Shown in pieces: positions 44,132-53,582 of a DNA stretch of 64,000 bases (within the stretch, counting starts at the first letter, position 1; each line of letters starts with the position of its first letter). The stretch comes from Pseudomonas sp. L5B5 (GTDB lineage Bacteria; Pseudomonadota; Gammaproteobacteria; Pseudomonadales; Pseudomonadaceae). The notes beneath the pieces were generated by a model. That model saw only the letters and a program-made list of their open reading frames with translations, was not told the DNA's origin and did no database searches. The position numbers and the translations under genes were made by a program. The stretch lies in the NCBI RefSeq assembly GCF_020520285.1, contig NZ_CP084742.1:6683501-6747500 (forward strand), read 5' to 3'.

Positions 44132-44653
44132 ATGAAACTGAAAACCACCGCCCTGGCCCTGTTCTTCGTGCTGAGCGCGCCACTGGCCCAGGCCCTGGAA
44201 GCCACTCCCTACGTGTACCGCACCGTGGCCGAGCAGCCGCAGAACCTGCAGGACCGGGAAATCGCCGGCCTCTTCGACCATTGGAACAGCGCCCTGCAGA
44301 CGGGCAACCCGCAAGCCGTGGTCAGCCTCTATGCACCGGATGCAGTGCTGCAACCCACCGTCTCCAACCAGGTGCGCAGCACCCACGCGCAGATCCAGGA
44401 CTACTTCGAGCACTTCATGGCCTCGCGGCCGGTGGGCCAGATCAACTACCGGGAAATTCGTCACCTGGGCCCGGATGCGGCCATGGACAGCGGCGTCTAC
44501 ACCTTCACCCTGACGGCCGCCGACGGCAAGAAGCAGCAGGTCCAGGCTCGCTACACCTTCCTCTACGAACGCCTGGGCGGGCAGTGGAAAATCCTCAACC
44601 ACCACTCTTCGGCCATGCCGCAGGTGCAGCCGCAGTTGCAAGCCAGCCACTGA
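44132..44653 (+). CDS. Exported SnoaL-like / SgcJ-EcaC-family protein
   Basis: 173 residues with a signal peptide (KTTALALFFVLSAPLAQA). The mature domain is a cone-shaped NTF2-like fold: an N-terminal helix with IAGLFDHWNSALQTGNPQAV, SLYAPDAVLQPTVSN, then HAQIQDYFEHFMAS and the closing strands YTFLYERLGGQWKILNHHSS. This matches the CaMKII-association / SgcJ-EcaC oxidoreductase-like family; most members have no proven reaction. GGAG is seven bases before the ATG. Divergent from the GAF kinase. Confidence 0.83.
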   Translation: MKLKTTALALFFVLSAPLAQALEATPYVYRTVAEQPQNLQDREIAGLFDHWNSALQTGNPQAVVSLYAPDAVLQPTVSNQVRSTHAQIQDYFEHFMASRPVGQINYREIRHLGPDAAMDSGVYTFTLTAADGKKQQVQARYTFLYERLGGQWKILNHHSSAMPQVQPQLQASH

Positions 44654-44673
44654 TCCAAGCCTTTGCAGCCTCG

Positions 44674-44699
44674 CGCCGAGCCTTTGCTCGGCGTTGTTG
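44674..44699. terminator. Hairpin terminator between convergent genes
   Basis: CGCCGAGC pairs with GCTCGGCG around CTTT and is followed by TTGTTGT. It separates the SnoaL-like gene from the convergent AraC gene. Confidence 0.75.
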
Positions 44700-45701
44700 T
44701 CACTGCTCGCGGTAGCGCCCCGGGGTCATGCCGAACCAACGGATACAGGCCTTGTGAAAGCTGCTCTGGTCGCGAAAGCCCAGCAGGGCACCGATGTATT
44801 TCACGCTGCGCAGGGAGTTGCGCAGGAAGCTGTGGGCCAGCATTAGCCGGGCTTCGTCCTGCAACGCCGAGAAGTGCACGTCTTCATGGCCCAGGCGCCT
44901 TTGCAGGCTGCGGGCACTGACGCCGACCATCTCGGCGATGTGCGGCAGGTCGCTGGGGGCACCCCGGGCCAGGCACTCGGACAGGGCCCGGCGCACCCGG
45001 GCAGTCATGGAACCGCTGAGCAGCACGTTGAGTCGGGTGCGGGCGTATTCCATGTGCAACACGTCCAGGGCCGGGTCGGCACTGGGCAGCTCGATGGCGC
45101 AGTCCTGGTTGCTGAAGGTCAGGCTGTTGTGGGGCGCGCAGAACTCCAGGTTTTCTCCCAGCAACCGACGCAGGGCCCGGGTGTCCGCCGGCTCGGCGTA
45201 GGTGAACGCCGCGGCCATGGGGCGGGGCTTGTGCTGGGGCAACAGCCAGTGCAGCAGGCCCAGGGTCTGGGCGGCACCGGCGTCGATCACCGCCCGGGGC
45301 ATGAGCGAGGGCTCGGCGGTGACGTCGAAGCCGATCAACTGCATGGCCTGCGGCTGGCGTTCCAGGCACATGCAGAAGCCGTTGCTGATCAGCGCGTGGT
45401 AGTCCACCAGGCGTTGCAGCGCCGCGCCCAGGGTCGCGCAGGACATCACCGCGTAGCCCAGTGCCTTGAGGTTGGCCGGGTGGGCCTTGTTGTAGGCCAG
45501 CAGGCCCAGGTCCGGGTTGCCCGTGCGACGCGAGGCCTCGCCCATGACCTGGTAGACCAGTTCCAACCGGACGCCCCTGGGATTTTCATCAACGTCCTGG
45601 ATGCTGCTGCCGAAGTGCTCGAGCAGGGCGTCGACGTTGGCGCCGCCCTCTTTCATGACATCGGCGAGCACCCGAAAGCTGGCGCTGGTCATTCTATGCA
45701 T
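44700..45701 (-). CDS. AraC-family regulator, OruR/QhpR-type
   Basis: 333 residues from ATG 45701 (GGAAG upstream). The long N-terminal Arabinose_bd-like domain (SASFRVLADVMKEGGANVDA to about 200, with LGLLAYNKAHPANLKALGYA) is typical of the OruR/ArgR-related AraC group in Pseudomonas. The C-terminal HTH pair is LPHIAEMVGVSARSLQRRLG and SVKYIGALLGFRDQSSFHKA, ending WFGMTPGRYR. No obvious target beside it. Confidence 0.9.
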   Translation of the reverse strand: MHRMTSASFRVLADVMKEGGANVDALLEHFGSSIQDVDENPRGVRLELVYQVMGEASRRTGNPDLGLLAYNKAHPANLKALGYAVMSCATLGAALQRLVDYHALISNGFCMCLERQPQAMQLIGFDVTAEPSLMPRAVIDAGAAQTLGLLHWLLPQHKPRPMAAAFTYAEPADTRALRRLLGENLEFCAPHNSLTFSNQDCAIELPSADPALDVLHMEYARTRLNVLLSGSMTARVRRALSECLARGAPSDLPHIAEMVGVSARSLQRRLGHEDVHFSALQDEARLMLAHSFLRNSLRSVKYIGALLGFRDQSSFHKACIRWFGMTPGRYREQ

Positions 45702-45950
45702 AGGTCTTCCTGGACTGGTGGCTAAACGATGCCGATGCGGCCTCGGGCATGATTGCAATAAACAAAAGGCCGCAGACGATTAAGCAGGGGGGCAGGTTTC
45801 CGAGGACAAGCGAAAGGTGTCCGGGAACACTTCCTCCTGGACAGAGTGAGGACCGATCATGGTCGGGCAGGGACCCTTGGGTGACCGCGGCAACCGCTTT
45901 GCCGCGCCACTCTTGCCAGGGAGTGCCGTTGCCTTGTCGAGGGATCTGTC

Positions 45951-46724
45951 ATGCAAAGCAGCAATGAGTTTTATCGTGAACTGGCCGCCGGCCGTCTGCT
46001 GCTGGCTTTCCAGCCGGTGGTCTGGCTGCCCGACAGCAGCCGGGTGCTGTACTACGAAGGGTTGTTGCGACAGGACGCCGCCCGTGGCGGTGAAGCCTAT
46101 CCGCTGGCTTCCCTGGAATCGCATCCACTGATGCGCGAGCTGGATCGCGCCGTGGTGCTCTGCGTGATCGACTGCCTGCGGCGAGACGAGCGGTTGCGCC
46201 TGGGCTGCAACATCTCGGCCCGCAGCGCCATCGTCGATCCGTTCTGGTTCGGTATTCTCAAGGCGTTGCGCGAGGCTCCATCGGTGGCCGCGCGGCTAGT
46301 GATCGAGATCACCGAGAGCGCCACGCCGCCGAGCATCGAGGCGGCCAGCGAGTTTGTCCTGGCCCTGCGCGAACTGGGATGCCGGGTGGCCATCGATGAT
46401 TTCGGCGCAGGCCTGGGAACCCTGGAGTTCATCCGCCAGACCCGGCCGGACATCGTCAAGATCGACAAGGGTTACATCCAGCGTGCCCGGGGCGAGGCCA
46501 ACAGCGTGCAGACCCTGGGTCACCTGGTGCAGCTGTGCAAGACCCTGGCCCCCTGCGTGATCATCGAGGGCGTGGAAAGCGCCGCCGACCAGGGGTTGGC
46601 CAGTGCCTGTGGCGGCGAGTGGGGGCAGGGCTACCTGTTTGGCCGGCCCCAGGTGGAACGCCTGGGGCGTACATGTCGCTTGCAGCGGACCCAGCCCGAG
46701 CTGTGTGCCCCGAACCAGGCCTGA
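45951..46724 (+). CDS. Stand-alone EAL-domain protein (cyclic-di-GMP phosphodiesterase-like)
   Basis: 257 residues, almost only an EAL domain. The signature is YYEGLLRQ (EGL for EAL). The metal and catalytic residues look kept: Asn in GCNISARSA, Glu in VIEITES, the Asp pair in AIDDFGAG, Lys in IVKIDKGY, Glu in IIEGVES and Gln in WGQGYLFGRP. It is therefore probably active, not degenerate. It lacks a sensor domain, so activity is set by expression or a partner. Divergent from the AraC gene with 249 bases between starts. Confidence 0.87.
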   Translation: MQSSNEFYRELAAGRLLLAFQPVVWLPDSSRVLYYEGLLRQDAARGGEAYPLASLESHPLMRELDRAVVLCVIDCLRRDERLRLGCNISARSAIVDPFWFGILKALREAPSVAARLVIEITESATPPSIEAASEFVLALRELGCRVAIDDFGAGLGTLEFIRQTRPDIVKIDKGYIQRARGEANSVQTLGHLVQLCKTLAPCVIIEGVESAADQGLASACGGEWGQGYLFGRPQVERLGRTCRLQRTQPELCAPNQA

Positions 46725-46785
46725 GCCGGCCCCATCTCACCATGGCCAGCCTCGGGGAGTGTCACCTGCGCGTTGATCCCAGCGC

Positions 46786-47220
46786 TCAGGCCGGTGGCAC
46801 GCACAACTCGCCAACGTCCAGGAAGGGTTCGCCCAGCGGGGAGGTGCCTTCAAGGTCCGGGTACTTTCTTTCTGAGTTCATCTTGCGTTTGGGCCGCTCC
46901 GGCTGCATGGCGTCGTAGGGCAGCAGTACGGTATCGAGCAGGGCATCTGCCGGCAGGCTGACGATGATCGCGATGGGGCAGACCACCAGTACCCAGCAGC
47001 CGCCGGTGATCATGCGGCCGTAGCCATCCAGGTGGTAGCCGGTAAGCACCTGGGCGCTGGTCTGGGTGCTGCGGTAGTAGCGGTCATCGCGCCAGTCCAG
47101 GGCGCCGCCACGGGCCATGTAGGTGCCGCAGCCTGTCAGTGCCAGCAGGGTGAGCACGAGTGCAGTCGAGAGGAGTTTGATGGCGCCATTCCTTAGCCAG
47201 TGGATTTTTTGCGCGCGCAT
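46786..47220 (-). CDS. YceK/YidQ-family lipoprotein
   Basis: 144 residues with a lipobox, LALTGCGTY: a hydrophobic signal (LLSTALVLTLLALTGC) and modified Cys near residue 31. The mature part has GYHLDGYGRMITGGCWVLVV followed by SLPADALLDTVLLPYDAM, the YceK/YidQ family core. Usually small outer-membrane lipoproteins of unknown role. The ATG at 47220 lacks a clear ribosome site; an AAGGA lies inside the frame near 47184 without an in-frame ATG close to it. Confidence 0.82.
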   Translation of the reverse strand: MRAQKIHWLRNGAIKLLSTALVLTLLALTGCGTYMARGGALDWRDDRYYRSTQTSAQVLTGYHLDGYGRMITGGCWVLVVCPIAIIVSLPADALLDTVLLPYDAMQPERPKRKMNSERKYPDLEGTSPLGEPFLDVGELCVPPA

Positions 47221-47285
47221 GTTCGCAGAAGCCTGCTGCAGACGCTAGATTGGCCGCGGAAAAATCCTCGCCACCAGGAGCCCCG

Positions 47286-47597
47286 ATGAAAGCCACGCGC
47301 ACCACCGACCTGTTATTCGTTGAAGAACCGTTGACCTGGGGGTTGCGGGGTGACCCGTACCTGTGGCGCGCGATGGCGGTGCAACTGGCCAATGCACCCT
47401 GGCCGGACAGCCTGGAGCAACTGGACGCCATGCTCACCCAGGCGTTCGAGCAACTGACCGGCAGGGGCCTGGATGCTCAGGAGCATTTCTTCGTCGAAGC
47501 CTTTGCCCATGGCGGCATGTCCAGCGGGGGAATTTCCCCGCAGTTCTGGCGTGACCAGGGGTTGCCACTGCTGCGCAAGCGGTGGGCTGGCGCCTGA
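47286..47597 (+). CDS. Small hypothetical protein (103 aa)
   Basis: ATG 47286 with AGGAG seven bases upstream. The opening TTDLLFVEEPLTWGLRGDPYLWRAM and the closing GGMSSGGISPQFWRDQGLPL are characteristic of a short protein family I have seen only as hypothetical in Pseudomonas. Soluble and rich in Trp and Leu. It ends one base before the stop of the convergent DinB gene, with no space for a terminator. Confidence 0.65.
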   Translation: MKATRTTDLLFVEEPLTWGLRGDPYLWRAMAVQLANAPWPDSLEQLDAMLTQAFEQLTGRGLDAQEHFFVEAFAHGGMSSGGISPQFWRDQGLPLLRKRWAGA

Positions 47598-48134
47598 TCA
47601 GCTCGCCGAGGGAATCAGCAGCAGGAGGTCGGTGGCGCCCACATCCACCCCTGCCTGGCTCAGCAGGGTAGTGGCCTGGCCGCGGTGGTGGGTCTGATGA
47701 TTGAAGAAGTGCACCAGCAGGCCGTAGACATTGCGTTCGGCTGCGATGCCCTGGGTGTTGCTGTAGGACAGGCTGCTGTCCAGCTCGGTCTCGTTCAGCC
47801 CCTGGCTGAAATCGAGGATCAGTTGATCCAGCCACTGACGCTGCTGCCACAGCCCGCGGATGTCGGCAAACAGCAGGGTCTTGAGGTCCTGGGGCGTGGC
47901 CACCTGCTGCAGCGGCGCCAGGGCCGCAAACCGCGCCGGGTGCCGGGCAAGGCGCTTGAGCCAGATCGTGTCGCCGGCCAGCAAGTGATTGAGGGTGCCG
48001 AGGATCGAGCCGAAAAAGGCCTGCCGGTCCAGAGCCAGTTGCACATCCGGCAGGTTCATGGCGGCGCTGTACAGCTGGCTGTTCATCCACTGGTTGTAGC
48101 GGGCCATCAGGCACAGGTGCTCGGTGCGGTTCAT
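47598..48134 (-). CDS. DinB-family protein
   Basis: 178 residues from ATG 48134. Four-helix-bundle DinB/YfiT-like fold with a metal-binding His set: TLNHLLAGDTIWLKRLA, the second-helix region, and LLVHFFNHQTHHRGQATTLL near residue 135. In the wider family this site can carry thiol transferases; many members are uncharacterised. The name is historical and does not mean DNA polymerase IV. Divergent from the gamma-lyase-like gene. Confidence 0.9.
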   Translation of the reverse strand: MNRTEHLCLMARYNQWMNSQLYSAAMNLPDVQLALDRQAFFGSILGTLNHLLAGDTIWLKRLARHPARFAALAPLQQVATPQDLKTLLFADIRGLWQQRQWLDQLILDFSQGLNETELDSSLSYSNTQGIAAERNVYGLLVHFFNHQTHHRGQATTLLSQAGVDVGATDLLLLIPSAS

Positions 48135-48270
48135 TGCGGCTCCTTTCGGGTTTGCAGGCTGGCGCACAGCAGCTTCGCAAGCCCCGGTGTCGCAATGCAA
48201 GAGGCGTCGTAAAAGCCTTGTGCACAGGCCGTTTGCAGGGCTTTCAGCCATTAAAAAAACCGCCCCTTTG

Positions 48271-48296
48271 GCCCCGATAACATCGTTTCTCGGGGC
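48271..48296. promoter_or_regulatory. Hairpin upstream of the gamma-lyase-like gene
   Basis: GCCCCGA pairs with TCGGGGC across a 12-base loop. It lies just before a TATATT that could be the -10 box for the gene at 48372, so it may be an operator; alternatively it terminates readthrough. Weakly supported. Confidence 0.35.
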
Positions 48297-48371
48297 TTGG
48301 GCTTTTCTCTATATTGGCCACCAGATCCAGCGCGGCAACAGGCCGCGCACCCTTTATGGTGAGCCGTCGCA

Positions 48372-49646
48372 ATGAATAAAAAACCTGAACGCACAGGGCT
48401 GGAAAACCCCGGGACCGCTACTCGGGTGGTCTGGGGCGGAGAGCAGGTCCGTCACCCCTACAACGCCACGCAAACGCCGATTGTCGCCAGTGCCGCCTAT
48501 GGCTACGACGACATTGACCAGTGGTACGACGTGGCCCTGGGCAAGGCCCCGGGCTTTATCTACAGCCGCATGAGCAACCCCACGGTGGAAACCCTGGAGG
48601 CCAAGCTGCGGGACCTGGAAAGTGCCGAATCGGCGGTGGCCTTCAGCAGCGGCATGGCGGCCATCAGCGGCGTGCTCTACAGCTTCCTGCGCCACGGCCA
48701 GCGGGTGGTGTCGACCAAGGACAGCTACGGTGGCACCAACAAGATCTTCGAGGAATTCCTGCCGCGCATGGGCGTGGCCGTCACCCTCTGCGAAACCTTC
48801 GACCAGCAGCAGATCGAGGCCGAGATCGCCAAGGGCTGCGACCTGCTGTACCTGGAGACCCCGACCAACCCGACCCTGAAGATCGTCGACATCCAGCGCC
48901 TGGTCGCCGCGGCGAAGCAGGTCGGCGCCCTGGTGGTGGCGGACAACACCTTTGCCACGCCGCTGAACCAGAACCCCCTGGCGCTGGGCGTGGATGTGGT
49001 GATCCACAGCGCCACCAAGTTCCTCAGCGGCCACGGCGATGTGCTCGGTGGCGTGGCCTGCGGCAGCGAAGCGCTGATGAGCCAGGTGCGTCACTACCGG
49101 GAAATCAACGGTGCCAGCCTCGATCCGTTCTCGGCCTACCTGATCATCCGCGGGATCAAGACCCTGGCCCTGCGCATGCGCCAGCAACAGCACAGCGCCG
49201 CGCAACTGGCGCAGTTCCTGCTCAACGAGCCGCTGGTGGAGGCGGTGAACTACCCGGGCCTGCCCAGCCATCCGAACCACGCCGTGGCCTGTGCGCAGAT
49301 GCGCGGTTTCGGCGCCATCGTCAGCTTCGTCCTGGTGGGTGGCATGGACAGCGTCAAGCTGCTGTTGCCGCGCCTGCGCTATGCCCACTGCGCCGGCAAC
49401 CTGGGCGCGGTGGAAACCATCTACGGTCCGGCACGCACCACCAGCCATGTCGAAAACACCCTGGAAGAGCGCCAGGCCCTGGGTATTTCCGAAGGGCTGG
49501 TGCGGATCTCGGTAGGCATCGAAGACACCGATGACCTGCTGGCGGACCTGCAGCAGGCCTTCGCCTGGCTGCGCCAATCCCTCAAGCAGAACGCGGCCCC
49601 CGGCGGCGCCTCTTCCCTGGATGCCCGGGCCGAGGTCGCCCACTGA
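48372..49646 (+). CDS. PLP-dependent gamma-elimination enzyme, candidate canavanine gamma-lyase
   Basis: 424 residues of the Cys/Met-metabolism PLP family (fold type I). The PLP Lys is K216 in HSATKFLSGHGD; the ring-binding Asp is D191 in VADNTFATP, and phosphate contacts come from the YSRMSNPT motif (64-71). It is longer at both ends than typical cystathionine gamma-synthase or lyase. The downstream permease, homoserine dehydrogenase and aldehyde dehydrogenase fit the published canavanine pathway of Pseudomonas and Rhizobiales, where a gamma-lyase of this family splits canavanine to hydroxyguanidine and homoserine. Substrate is inferred; methionine- or cystathionine-type substrates remain possible. 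Confidence 0.82.
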   Translation: MNKKPERTGLENPGTATRVVWGGEQVRHPYNATQTPIVASAAYGYDDIDQWYDVALGKAPGFIYSRMSNPTVETLEAKLRDLESAESAVAFSSGMAAISGVLYSFLRHGQRVVSTKDSYGGTNKIFEEFLPRMGVAVTLCETFDQQQIEAEIAKGCDLLYLETPTNPTLKIVDIQRLVAAAKQVGALVVADNTFATPLNQNPLALGVDVVIHSATKFLSGHGDVLGGVACGSEALMSQVRHYREINGASLDPFSAYLIIRGIKTLALRMRQQQHSAAQLAQFLLNEPLVEAVNYPGLPSHPNHAVACAQMRGFGAIVSFVLVGGMDSVKLLLPRLRYAHCAGNLGAVETIYGPARTTSHVENTLEERQALGISEGLVRISVGIEDTDDLLADLQQAFAWLRQSLKQNAAPGGASSLDARAEVAH

Positions 49647-49660
49647 AAGAGCGCGCAATA

Positions 49661-49692
49661 CCCCCACAGCAAGGCAGCCAGTGGGGGCTTCA
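49661..49692 (+). terminator. Hairpin terminator after the gamma-lyase-like gene
   Basis: CCCCCAC pairs with GTGGGGG across a 13-base loop, followed by CTTCAT. The poor T run suggests partial termination, leaving the downstream permease with its own promoter. Confidence 0.55.
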
Positions 49693-49798
49693 TGAAGAGG
49701 AATAACAATAAAAACCTGGTGGCATCCGATTTGTTTTCTGCCCATTTCCACAATCGCAGAAATTGAGACTTGCCCTGACAACTTTCATGAGAACCATC

Positions 49799-51235
49799 AT
49801 GTCCCAACAAGAACAACAGACCGACTTGCGCGGCGGCTTCAAGCAAGAAATGCAGACCCGGCACATTGTCATGCTCGCCCTCGGCGGGGTGATCGGCACC
49901 GGGCTGTTCCTCACCTCCGGCTACACGGTGAACCAGGCCGGCCCGCTGGGCGCGGTGATTGCCTATATCATCGGTGCGCTGATGGTGTACCTGGTGATGA
50001 TGTGCCTCGGCGAGCTGGCGGTGCAGATGCCCGAGACCGGTTCCTTCAGCACCTACGCCACACGTTTTCTCGGCCCTGGCACCGGCTACACCGTGGCCTG
50101 GCTGTACTGGCTGACCTGGACCGTGGCCATCGGCTCGGAATTCACCGCCGCCGGGATCCTCATGGCCCGCTGGTTCCCCGAAACCCCGGTGTGGATCTGG
50201 AGCGCGCTGTTCGCCATGGTGGTGTTTTTGTCCAACGTGGTGTCGGTGCGGCTGTTCGCCGAGACCGAGTTCTGGCTGTCGCTGGTCAAGGTGATCACCG
50301 TGCTGGCGTTTCTGGCAGTGGGCGGCGGGGCGATTCTCGGTCTCTTGCACATCGACCAGGCCCACAGCATCGGCCTGAGCAACTTCACCCGCGAGGGGCT
50401 GTTTCCCACCGGCTTCATGCCGATCGCCATGACCCTGCTTGCAGTGGCGTTCGCCTTCTCCGGCACCGAACTGATCGGCATCGCCGCCGGCGAAACCCGC
50501 GACCCGCAACGCAACGTACCGCGGGCGATCCGCACCACAGTGCTGCGCCTGGCGATCTTCTTCGTCGGTACCATCTTCGTCCTCGCCACCCTGTTGCCCC
50601 GGGAGCAGGCGGGGCTGGTGGAAAGTCCGTTCGTCACGGTGTTCACCTACATCGGCATTCCGTACTCGGCGGACATCATGAACTTCGTGATCATCAGTGC
50701 GCTGCTGTCCGCCGCCAACTCCGGGCTGTACGCCGCCTCGCGGATGCTCTGGACCCTGAGCGACCAGGGCCACCTGCCCAAGCAGTTCTCGGTCCTGACC
50801 CGCATGGGCACGCCGCTCAACGCGATCATCGTGAGCATGGCCGGCGGTGCGGCTTCCCTGCTCAGCAGCGTGTTTGCCCCGGACACCATCTACCTGGCCC
50901 TGGTGTCGATTTCCGGGCTAGCGGTGGTGGTGGTGTGGATGAGCATCGCCGCCAGCCAGATCGCCTTTCGCCGGCACTTCGTGGCCAACGGCGGTGATGT
51001 GCGCGACTTGAAATTCCGTGTTCGTGGCTACCCCTGGGTGCCGCTGGGGGCGCTGTTGTGCTGCGCCCTGGCCTGTGTCGGCATCGGCTTCGACCCCGAG
51101 CAGCGCGTGGCCCTGTACTTCGGCCTGCCCTTCATCGCCTGGTGCTACTTCGTGTATTACATTACCCGCAGTAGCCGCCAGCGGCGCCTGTCCCTGGCAG
51201 CGCTGGCACGGCCCTCCGATGCCCTGCAGGGTTGA
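49799..51235 (+). CDS. Amino-acid permease (AAT family)
   Basis: 478 residues, twelve helices. The opening [20 protein letters not shown] and the following [20 protein letters not shown] are the amino-acid-transporter signatures, and the region [20 protein letters not shown] is the usual helix 6-7 motif. Closest in feel to S-methylmethionine/arginine-type permeases. Start at 49799 gives the standard short cytoplasmic N-terminus; ATG 49787 is also in frame. It lies between the lyase-like gene and a LysR regulator, so it probably imports the lyase substrate. Confidence 0.92.
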   Translation: MSQQEQQTDLRGGFKQEMQTRHIVMLALGGVIGTGLFLTSGYTVNQAGPLGAVIAYIIGALMVYLVMMCLGELAVQMPETGSFSTYATRFLGPGTGYTVAWLYWLTWTVAIGSEFTAAGILMARWFPETPVWIWSALFAMVVFLSNVVSVRLFAETEFWLSLVKVITVLAFLAVGGGAILGLLHIDQAHSIGLSNFTREGLFPTGFMPIAMTLLAVAFAFSGTELIGIAAGETRDPQRNVPRAIRTTVLRLAIFFVGTIFVLATLLPREQAGLVESPFVTVFTYIGIPYSADIMNFVIISALLSAANSGLYAASRMLWTLSDQGHLPKQFSVLTRMGTPLNAIIVSMAGGAASLLSSVFAPDTIYLALVSISGLAVVVVWMSIAASQIAFRRHFVANGGDVRDLKFRVRGYPWVPLGALLCCALACVGIGFDPEQRVALYFGLPFIAWCYFVYYITRSSRQRRLSLAALARPSDALQG

Positions 51236-51276
51236 GGAGTGCGCCCGGCGCCCAGGGTGTCCATGAGAGCCAGGCC

Positions 51277-52167
51277 ATGAAGCAGAAAAGCTTGCCCCCG
51301 CTGAACTGGCTGCGCGCGTTCGAGGTGTCCGCCCGTTGCCTTAATTTCACCCACGCCGCCGAGGAGCTGTTCCTCACCCAGGGTGCGGTGAGCCAGCAGA
51401 TCCGCCAGCTGGAAAGCCACCTCGGGGTGGCGCTGTTCAAGCGCCTGCCCCGGGGCTTGGACCTGACCGAAGAGGGTCGTTCCTACCTGCCCGTGGTGCA
51501 GGACGCCATTACCCGGCTGGCGGTGGGCACCAACGAAATCTTCGGCCAGCACAAGCGCCGGCCGATCAAGGTGCGCGGCAGCCTGGCGTTTTTCGTCCAC
51601 TGGCTGGCGCCCAAGCTGGCGGATTTTCAGCACAGGCACCCGCTGGTGGATATCCGCTACATCAGCAATATCTGGGTCAAGGAACTGGACGGCGAAGACG
51701 ACCTGGAAATTCGCTGGGGTCATGGCCACTGGCCGGGGCTGGTGGCCCAGCGGCTGACCTGGGACACGCTGTTCCCGGTGTGCGCCCCGGCCTTGCTGGA
51801 CAGGGCGCCGCTCGAGGTACCGGCGGACCTGGCCCGGCATCCGCTGCTGCATGTGCTGGGCTACGAAGAGGGCTGGGGCTACTGGTTGCAGCGCTCTGGC
51901 GCCGAGCAGGTGGATTCGTCCCGGGGGATGCAGTTCGACACCCTGATCTCTACCTTGCGCATGGCCGAACTGGGCCTGGGCGTGGCCCTGGCGCGCTCCT
52001 CCATGGTCGACCAGATGCTCGCCGATGGGCGTTTGCTGGAGCCCTTCAGCCAGCGCATCGAAGCCAGCGAATCCTTTTACCTGGTGCGTGGTGCCGGGGC
52101 CGATCCACACCCCGATGCGCTGGAATTTTCCACCTGGCTGGTGGAACAGGCCCATCGCCATAAATGA
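51277..52167 (+). CDS. LysR-family regulator, GcvA type
   Basis: 296 residues from ATG 51277. HTH LPPLNWLRAFEVSARCLNFT and HAAEELFLTQGAVSQQIRQL are diagnostic of the GcvA branch. The effector domain follows from about residue 95 (RGSLAFFVHWLAPKLADFQH). It lies 41 bases after the permease in the same direction and 16 before the threonine-synthase-like gene, so it is probably the local regulator of the amino-acid cluster. Confidence 0.92.
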   Translation: MKQKSLPPLNWLRAFEVSARCLNFTHAAEELFLTQGAVSQQIRQLESHLGVALFKRLPRGLDLTEEGRSYLPVVQDAITRLAVGTNEIFGQHKRRPIKVRGSLAFFVHWLAPKLADFQHRHPLVDIRYISNIWVKELDGEDDLEIRWGHGHWPGLVAQRLTWDTLFPVCAPALLDRAPLEVPADLARHPLLHVLGYEEGWGYWLQRSGAEQVDSSRGMQFDTLISTLRMAELGLGVALARSSMVDQMLADGRLLEPFSQRIEASESFYLVRGAGADPHPDALEFSTWLVEQAHRHK

Positions 52168-52183
52168 CTGGCCGGAGCCAAGC

Positions 52184-53560
52184 ATGCGTTATGTGAGTAC
52201 CCGCAGTACCACCGTGCAGGTGGATTTCGAAAGCGTGGTGGTGTCTGGCGTGGCCGCCGATGGCGGGCTGTACGTGCCCGCCGAGCTGCCACGTTTCAGC
52301 CCCCAGGAGATCGCCAATTGGTCGACCCTGGATTACCCCGAACTGGCCTTCCGGGTGCTCAGCCCCTTTGTGGGCGAGTGCCTGCCCGAGGCGGATTTCA
52401 AGGCCTTGCTCTGCCGCGCCTACAGCGGCTTTGGCCACCGCGCGGTGGCGCCCCTGCGACAGATCGACCGCAACGAATGGGTGCTGGAACTGTTCCATGG
52501 CCCCACTGGCTCGGCCAAGGATTTTGCCGCGCGGTTGCAGGCGCAACTGGTGGGCTATTTCCTCCAGCGCCGACAGCGCCGCGGGGTGCTGGTGGGGGCC
52601 AGCAACGGCGATACCGCGCTGGCGGCCATCGACGCCTTCAAGGACTGTCCGCAGACCCAGGTGCTGGTGTTCTATCCGCAGCACGGCGTGCCCGAGCAGC
52701 AAGGGCAGCAGTTGCAGGCCGCGCACAACCCCGGGCTGTGGCGCTTTGCCGTGCAGGGCAGCTTCGACGACTGCCAGACCCTGGTGGGTCGCTTGCTGCG
52801 CCAGTGGCCCCTGGCGGAGCGTGAGGTGATCGGCTTCAACTCCAGCAACTGGGTCGGGGTCATGGCCCAACTGGTGCTGTATTTCCATGCCGTGCTGCAA
52901 CTGGGGGGTGGCCAGCGGCCCATCGGTTTCAGCGTTCCGGCGGCGAGCTTCGCCGAGGTCTATGCCGGCTATATCGTGCAGAAAATGGGCCTTCCCATCA
53001 CCCAGATGATTGTCGCCACCAACCGCAATGACGCCCTGCATCAGCTTTTTTTGAAGAATCGCTATTGCCGCGCCCCGGCCAGCCAGAGCCTGTCGCCGGC
53101 CATGGACCTGTCGCTGTTCGCCAACCTGGAGCGTTTTGTCTGGGAGCTGTATGGCCATGACCCGCAAGCGGTGGCGGGCCTGATGCAGCGCTTCGAAGAC
53201 AGCGGCGAGATGAGCCTGGGCAACGAGTTCTGGCTGCAGGCACGGATGATCATCGACTCCTATTCGGTGAGCGATGAAGAAACCGGCAAGGAGATCAGCA
53301 GCCTCTATCGCGATACCGGCTACATCATCGACCCGCATGCCGCCATCGGCGTCCTGGCGGCGCGCCTGTACCGCCGCAGCCTGGTGGCGCCCATGGTCAC
53401 CCTGGGGGAAATCGCACCGGCCAAGTCGGCGCGTCTGCTGGCTTCCCTGGGCATTCCCGGGCTGGCGCCTCAGCCGCTCGCGGCGCCTTACACGGCGCAG
53501 TGGCAGGCACTGGCGGCGGATGATTTTGCCGCCGTAGTGCACTGCCTGAAGGCACTGTGA
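52184..53560 (+). CDS. Threonine-synthase-like fold-type II PLP enzyme, divergent
   Basis: 458 residues with the overall plan of bacterial threonine synthase: N-terminal MRYVSTRSTT, then VVVSGVAADGGLYVPAELPR, and PLP Lys K112 in LELFHGPTGSAKDF. Several core motifs differ: the usual T-x-A-F-K-D is TGSAKD, the A-T-S-G-D-T-G loop is GASNGDTA, and the S-I-N-W-A-R segment is NSSNWVGV. With homoserine dehydrogenase and the gamma-lyase nearby it may act on homoserine, vinylglycine or a related C4 amino acid rather than O-phosphohomoserine. Housekeeping thrC is presumably elsewhere. Preceded by GGAG. Confidence 0.8.
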   Translation: MRYVSTRSTTVQVDFESVVVSGVAADGGLYVPAELPRFSPQEIANWSTLDYPELAFRVLSPFVGECLPEADFKALLCRAYSGFGHRAVAPLRQIDRNEWVLELFHGPTGSAKDFAARLQAQLVGYFLQRRQRRGVLVGASNGDTALAAIDAFKDCPQTQVLVFYPQHGVPEQQGQQLQAAHNPGLWRFAVQGSFDDCQTLVGRLLRQWPLAEREVIGFNSSNWVGVMAQLVLYFHAVLQLGGGQRPIGFSVPAASFAEVYAGYIVQKMGLPITQMIVATNRNDALHQLFLKNRYCRAPASQSLSPAMDLSLFANLERFVWELYGHDPQAVAGLMQRFEDSGEMSLGNEFWLQARMIIDSYSVSDEETGKEISSLYRDTGYIIDPHAAIGVLAARLYRRSLVAPMVTLGEIAPAKSARLLASLGIPGLAPQPLAAPYTAQWQALAADDFAAVVHCLKAL

Positions 53561-53582
53561 TGGGCACCGCGAAGGAGGCTTC

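Noticed and set aside
48244..48371. Possible guanidine riboswitch before the gamma-lyase-like gene
   Set aside because: Only a single GC hairpin is seen; the conserved ACGR or pseudoknot elements of guanidine riboswitches are not recognisable.
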